64,000 nt of DNA, taken from the NCBI RefSeq assembly GCF_900188405.1, contig NZ_FZOF01000005.1, forward strand, positions 248,001 through 312,000, read 5' to 3'. Made by a program: the position numbers and the translations under genes. The notes under the pieces are model-generated. The model searched no databases, was not told where the DNA came from, and saw only the letters and a list, made by a program, of their open reading frames with translations. Every line of letters starts with the position of its first letter. Within the stretch, counting starts at the first letter, position 1. The stretch is from Actinacidiphila glaucinigra. GTDB taxonomy: Bacteria; Actinomycetota; Actinomycetes; Streptomycetales; Streptomycetaceae. Shown here piece by piece: positions 60,418-64,000 of the stretch.

Positions 60418-61032
60418 TCAGGCGAGGGCGGACGCGGCGGTACGGTAGAGGACTTCCTCGGCCCGGTCCCACGACCAGCCGTTCTCCACCACGAGCGTGC
60501 GCCAGCCGGTCGGGCCGAACCAGAACCAGAGCAGGTCCGCGGTCTCCTCGGGCGAGTACCGGAGGGCGGGTGCGCCGACTTCCAGGAAATGCCGGGCTAC
60601 CGCGTGCAACGCCTTCCGGTAGTCGGCCGTCGCCCTTTCCCACAGCGCCTCGCCGTTCTCGTGCACGGGCAGCGCCTTGCGAATCGCCTCGTGCGCCTTG
60701 AACTGGCTCTCGTTGCCGGCCCGGGTACCGCGGGCGAGCGCCTGGAGGACACCGTCGGGCGTCCGCACGTCCAGGATGCGCGCGACGGCCTGCTCGTATC
60801 CGGATCCGACGACGGCCTTGTCGACGATCCGGTCGAGGATGTCCGACTTGCTGCCGACGCTGGCGAAGACGGTCTTCGACGCGACCCCGGCCGCCTCCGC
60901 GATGTCCGCGACGGTCACCCGCCCGTAGCCGCGTTCGGCGAAGAGCAGCTCCGCCTGCTCGAGGATCAGCGCGCGCGTCCGCGCCGCGGCCTGTTCTCGG
61001 AGCGGGGAGACGTAAGCGCGCTTGGTGGACAT
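60418..61032 (-). CDS. TetR-family repressor
   Basis: The 204-residue TetR protein has an HTH in the first 55 residues (ILEQAELLFAERGYGRVTVADIAEAAGVASKTVFASVGSK) and a helical ligand domain. It is divergent from an NTF2/SnoaL-like gene. A 17-bp inverted repeat lies in the core promoter of that gene, the likely operator. The nature of the inducer is unknown. Confidence 0.93.
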   Translation of the reverse strand: MSTKRAYVSPLREQAAARTRALILEQAELLFAERGYGRVTVADIAEAAGVASKTVFASVGSKSDILDRIVDKAVVGSGYEQAVARILDVRTPDGVLQALARGTRAGNESQFKAHEAIRKALPVHENGEALWERATADYRKALHAVARHFLEVGAPALRYSPEETADLLWFWFGPTGWRTLVVENGWSWDRAEEVLYRTAASALA

Positions 61033-61062
61033 GGCGGCATCCTATGCGATATCCGTGCCGCT

Positions 61063-61090
61063 TTGACCTATCCAATCGGTCCTCTATAAC
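61063..61090 (+). promoter_or_regulatory. SnoaL-like gene promoter with TetR operator in the spacer
   Basis: TTGACC (61063-61068), a 16-base spacer and TATAAC (61085-61090) form a strong promoter. The inverted repeat GACCTATCCAATCGGTC (61065-61081; 12 of 17 positions symmetric) starts in the -35 box and ends just before the -10, so bound TetR would exclude polymerase. Confidence 0.78.
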
Positions 61091-61163
61091 CTCAATATCG
61101 GATGCGCGGCGCGCGCATCCGGTGAGACCGGCCCGCGGGGCGGGCGGGCGAAAGGTGGGAACG

Positions 61164-61724
61164 ATGGCGATGGACGCCAAGGACCTGGCCGAGGGGCTGT
61201 TCCGGATCCTGGAGACGGGCGACGCGGCACTGGCCCGCGAGGTCGTGGGCCCCGACAGCCACAACCGTGAGGCGGCCGTCTCGCCCGCGGCCTGTTCGAT
61301 ACCCGGACCGGCGGGGACGCTCGCCTCGGGCGCGTGGCTCCGCTCGGCCTTCAGCGACCTGCGCTTCCCGGTGCTGGGCATCGCGCGCAACGACGACCAG
61401 GTCTGGATCCGGCTCCGCATGCAGGGACGGCACACCGGCGCGTTCGTGCGCTTCCGTGACGGCGTGCTCGACCAGGCGATCCCTCCCACCGGGCGCGAGG
61501 TCGACTTCGAGCAGGTGCACCTGCTCGACCTCCGCGACGGCAAGGTCGTCCGCCACGAGGCGCTGCGCGACGACGTGACGATGCTGGGCCAGCTCGGCGT
61601 CTTCCCCCCGTCGCCGGCCGTCGCCCTGAGCATGGTCGCCTGGAAGGTCTCGGGACGCGCCAAGCGGGCCGCCGACGAGGTCACGAAGCTGGCCGCCGAG
61701 GCGGCCGGGCAAGCGCGCGGCTGA
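61164..61724 (+). CDS. NTF2-like (SnoaL/ester-cyclase-type) protein
   Basis: The 186-residue protein has an N-terminal helix (AKDLAEGLFRILETGDAALAREVV), a beta-rich core with WIRLRMQGRHTGAFVRF and FEQVHLLDLRDGKVVRHEALRDDVTMLGQLG, the normal NTF2/SnoaL cone fold, and a C-terminal helical extension of about 45 residues. GAAAGGTGGGA precedes the ATG. It is the probable target of the divergent TetR. These proteins bind or cyclise small molecules; function unknown. Confidence 0.85.
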   Translation: MAMDAKDLAEGLFRILETGDAALAREVVGPDSHNREAAVSPAACSIPGPAGTLASGAWLRSAFSDLRFPVLGIARNDDQVWIRLRMQGRHTGAFVRFRDGVLDQAIPPTGREVDFEQVHLLDLRDGKVVRHEALRDDVTMLGQLGVFPPSPAVALSMVAWKVSGRAKRAADEVTKLAAEAAGQARG

Positions 61725-61736
61725 CCCCGCCGCGCC

Positions 61737-62315
61737 TCAGCGGGCGCCCGAGGCGCCCCTCGCCAGCAGGAGCAGCGCGTCGACCAGGCTCTCGGCGGAG
61801 CTGCCGGTGGCCAGGCGACGCATCTGCATGCCGAACACCAGGGCCACGACCGTCGAGGCGGCCTCCTCGGCGTCCGGCACGCCGAGGGCGGTCAGGACGG
61901 ACGCGGCGAGTCGGTCGTAGGCGGCGAAGCACTCGGCCGCGGCCTCCCGCAGGGCGGGGTCGCGGCCTGCCTGGACGTACAGCTCGAAGGGCGCGAGGTG
62001 CGTGCTGTCGAAACCGGCCCCCTCGGCGACCTGCCCGACCAGCGCGGCGGCGCCCTTGAGGTCGATGCCCTCCTGCCGGCCCCGGGCGGCCAGTTCGGTG
62101 AAGCGGCCGGTCTCCTCCTCCACGAAGTGCAGCAGGCTCTCCCGCAACAGGTCGTGCTGCGTGGCGAAGTGGTAGGTCACCGAGCCGAGGGACACCCCGG
62201 CCTCCTGGGCGATGCGCCGGTTGGTGACCGCGGCGACACCGTCCTGACCGATGATCCGCAGGACGGCGCTGATGATGTTCTGGCGGGTGCCGGCGGGGTT
62301 GGGCATGTCCGTCAT
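61737..62315 (-). CDS. TetR-family repressor of the amidase/SDR locus
   Basis: The 192-residue TetR protein has an HTH (NIISAVLRIIGQDGVAAVTNRRIAQEAGVSLGSVTYHFA) and a C-terminal ligand domain. ATG 62315 overlaps the amidase stop (ATGA), so it is the second gene of an amidase-tetR unit; ATG 62306 is an alternative. The 20-bp perfect palindrome at 63737-63756, upstream of the amidase and the divergent SDR, is its likely operator. The convergent SnoaL-like gene ends 12 bases away. Confidence 0.93.
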   Translation of the reverse strand: MTDMPNPAGTRQNIISAVLRIIGQDGVAAVTNRRIAQEAGVSLGSVTYHFATQHDLLRESLLHFVEEETGRFTELAARGRQEGIDLKGAAALVGQVAEGAGFDSTHLAPFELYVQAGRDPALREAAAECFAAYDRLAASVLTALGVPDAEEAASTVVALVFGMQMRRLATGSSAESLVDALLLLARGASGAR

Positions 62316-63718
62316 TCTGTCACCGCGGCGGGGGCGCGCTGCTCGTACCAGCGCTGATCGCTCTCCAACTGCGCGGCGAGCGAGATCAGCAGGGGCTCGC
62401 TGTGGGCCGGACCGAGGAACTGCGCGCCCACCGGCAGGCCGTCGCCGAAGCCCGCCGGGACGCTGACGCCCGGCCAGCCGAGCACGTTCCAGGGCCAGGC
62501 GTACGGGCAGGCCGCGATCACCGCCTGGTCGGTCCGCCGCCCGGACAGCTCCGTCATGGCCCCGACGGCCGGGGGCGGGGTGGCGGTGGCGGGGGTGAGC
62601 AGCACGTCGAAGCGGGAGAAGAGCTCCCCTATCCGGCGGTGCTGGCCGCCCTCCGCGCGGCGGGCCCGGCGCAGGGCTGCCCCGGCGAGCAGTCGCCCGT
62701 TCCGGGAGGCGGTCAGGGTGCGGGGGTCGAGAAGCGTACGGTCCGGGACGCGCTCGCTCCACTGGCTGATGCCCGCGAACGCGCGGGGCAGGAAGCTCAG
62801 CCCGATCAGGCCGTAACGCGGCTCGGCCTCCTCCACCTCGTGGCCCAGCCGGGCGAGGGCGTCGGCCAGGTCGCCCACCGCGCGGCGCACGGCGGGATGG
62901 AGCGGTGCACGGGCGGCGACGAACGGGGGCCGCCAGGACACCGCGATCCGCAGCCGGCCCGGTTCGCGGCCGGCCGCCTCCACGGCGGCGATGCCCGGGG
63001 GCCGGTGGATGTCGCCCGGGTGCTGCCCGGCGGCGGCGTCCAGCAGCAGCGCGGCGTCGCCCACGGTGCGGGCGAGCGGGCCGTTGACGGTCAGGCCGTG
63101 GAAGGACTCGGCGTCCGGCCAGGTGGAGACCCGGCCGCGCTGCGGCTTGATGCCGACCAGGCGCGTCCACGCCGCGGGGATGCGGACCGAGCCCGCCCCG
63201 TCCGAGCCGAGCGCCGCGGCGACCACTCCCGCGGCCACCGCGGCCGCGGCACCGCCGGAGGAGCCGCCGGGCGTGTGCCCGAGGTTCCACGGGTTGCGGG
63301 TGGCACCAAAGGCGGGGCCCTCGGTGAACGGCCACTGCCCCAGCTCGCAGGTGTTGGTCTTGCCGACGACGATCGCGCCGGCCGCGCGCAGGCGCCGTAC
63401 CGCCTCCCCGTCCCGCGCCTTGGCCGGGAACGCCCCCGCGCAGCCGAACGCGGTGGGTTCGCCCGCCAGGTCCGTGTCGTCCTTGATGGCGACGGGGACG
63501 CCGAGCAGCGGCAGCCGCTCGCCGCGCTCCAGCCGCCGGTCGGCCTCCTCGGCCTCCGCCAGGGCCGCCTCGGCGCGAACGCGGCGGAAGGCGTTGACGG
63601 TCGCCTGGGTGGCGTCGACGCGCTCGAGCGACCTGCGCACCAGTTCCGCGGCGGTGACATCGCCTTCGCGCAGCGCACGCGCCTGCGCCGCAAGCCCCTC
63701 GGTCCGGGCAGTGGACAC
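62312..63718 (-). CDS. Amidase-signature enzyme
   Basis: The 468-residue amidase has the Ser-cisSer-Lys triad: K79 in VAIKDDTD, PGGSSGGAA (150-158) and S177 in GSVRIPA. The body is complete to the C-terminal SVPAGFGDGLPVGAQFLGP. It should hydrolyse an amide; the specificity-determining C-terminal part matches no specific subfamily I know. It is the first gene of a unit with tetR and divergent from an SDR. Confidence 0.94.
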   Translation of the reverse strand: MSTARTEGLAAQARALREGDVTAAELVRRSLERVDATQATVNAFRRVRAEAALAEAEEADRRLERGERLPLLGVPVAIKDDTDLAGEPTAFGCAGAFPAKARDGEAVRRLRAAGAIVVGKTNTCELGQWPFTEGPAFGATRNPWNLGHTPGGSSGGAAAAVAAGVVAAALGSDGAGSVRIPAAWTRLVGIKPQRGRVSTWPDAESFHGLTVNGPLARTVGDAALLLDAAAGQHPGDIHRPPGIAAVEAAGREPGRLRIAVSWRPPFVAARAPLHPAVRRAVGDLADALARLGHEVEEAEPRYGLIGLSFLPRAFAGISQWSERVPDRTLLDPRTLTASRNGRLLAGAALRRARRAEGGQHRRIGELFSRFDVLLTPATATPPPAVGAMTELSGRRTDQAVIAACPYAWPWNVLGWPGVSVPAGFGDGLPVGAQFLGPAHSEPLLISLAAQLESDQRWYEQRAPAAVTE

Positions 63719-63736
63719 GGCCGCCCCCTCTCCCTA

Positions 63737-63756
63737 TTGTTCGTTCGAACGAACAA
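63737..63756. promoter_or_regulatory. Perfect 20-bp palindrome between amidase and SDR
   Basis: TTGTTCGTTCGAACGAACAA is fully self-complementary. It lies 18 bases upstream of the amidase start and 17 upstream of the SDR start, so both promoters would be covered. It is the likely operator for the TetR protein encoded after the amidase. Confidence 0.85.
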
Positions 63757-63773
63757 GACGGGAGGTTAGACGG

Positions 63774-64000
63774 ATGCGGATCGCCGGTGCAACTGTTCTG
63801 CTCACGGGTGCCACGGGTGGGCTCGGCCAGGACATGGCACGCGAACTCGCCGCCAAGGGCGCGCGGTTGACCCTCAGCGGACGCCGTCCCGACGTCCTCG
63901 AACCTCTGGCGAAGAGCCTGGACGCGAGGGCCGTACCCGCCGACCTCGCGGTCCGGTCCGATGTGGAGCGGCTGGCCGCCGAGTGCGCCGGCATCGACGT
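63774..64000 (+). CDS. Short-chain dehydrogenase, 3' end cut by window
   Basis: About 75 residues are visible: MRIAGATVLLTGATGGLGQD with the TGATGGLG cofactor motif, then ARLTLSGRRPDVLEPLAKSL. GGAGG lies nine bases before ATG 63774. The Arg pair after beta2 suggests NADP. The catalytic Tyr/Lys lie outside the window. It is divergent from the amidase/tetR unit across the palindrome. Confidence 0.9.
   Translation, partial: MRIAGATVLLTGATGGLGQDMARELAAKGARLTLSGRRPDVLEPLAKSLDARAVPADLAVRSDVERLAAECAGID

Noticed and set aside
1-64000. tRNA, rRNA, CRISPR, insertion sequence or prophage genes
   Set aside because: No clover-leaf, repeat-spacer pattern, transposase or phage structural gene could be recognised anywhere in the window.

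Overview
The window is high-GC actinobacterial DNA, most likely from Streptomyces. Third codon positions are almost always G or C, GTG starts are common, and Shine-Dalgarno sites are of the GGAGG type. There are F420-dependent oxidoreductases, an anti-sigma-like kinase fused to a PP2C-type domain, a cytosolic Ser/Thr kinase, a stand-alone DUF3662 protein and at least three apparently leaderless genes. I see no rRNA, tRNA, CRISPR array, insertion sequence or prophage. The content is typical of variable chromosomal territory: many one-component regulators, each beside the enzyme or transporter it probably controls.

Layout. 1-12 kb: the end of a LysR regulator, a UvrA-like ABC protein, an F420-type LLM/PPOX enzyme pair, a fused SecDF, a small secreted protein and a NarL-type two-component system. 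Divergent from these are two DksA/TraR-type zinc-finger proteins and a short MreB-like ATPase. 11-16 kb: an aldo/keto reductase, a TetR/SDR pair with its operator, a methyltransferase and a GNAT acetyltransferase. 16-24.3 kb: a LacI-controlled sugar operon with a binding protein, two permeases, a GH130 enzyme, a Gfo/Idh/MocA oxidoreductase and a GH13 glucosidase. 24.5-28.8 kb: a formate-dehydrogenase-like molybdoenzyme with FdhD and a LysR regulator. 29-37.4 kb: a PAS/GAF/PP2C/HATPase signalling protein, a WGR-domain protein, GNAT, SDR plus HxlR, DUF3662, a beta-helix lipoprotein and a Ser/Thr kinase. 37.7-43 kb: an ABC-F protein, an amidase, a cardiolipin-synthase-like PLD and DoxX. 43-48.5 kb: a catabolic cluster of amidohydrolase, type III CoA-transferase, citryl-CoA-lyase-like enzyme and intradiol ring-cleavage dioxygenase, with an IclR regulator. 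49-64 kb: an FNT channel, pirin, an AhpD-like protein, two gene remnants, DUF2180 plus Fur, a DeoR/HAD/MFS/hydrolase locus, a PLP deaminase-like enzyme, a MmyB-type regulator, small membrane proteins and two TetR loci.

How the genes work together. The clearest regulatory result is that the IclR gene and the ring-cleavage operon carry the same palindrome, CGGAC-N4-GTCCG, each within a recognisable promoter. Together the three operon enzymes suggest ring cleavage, CoA activation and retro-Claisen cleavage in place of the usual beta-ketoadipate steps. Similar regulator-operator logic is visible for LacI (20-bp near-palindrome), Fur (two TTGAC-N3-GTCAA boxes), DeoR (GGTTTCGAAACC between two leaderless genes) and three TetR loci.

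Caveats. Functions come from motif recognition by eye, without database searches. Promoters and operators are inferred from consensus and symmetry. The first and last genes are cut by the window edges.
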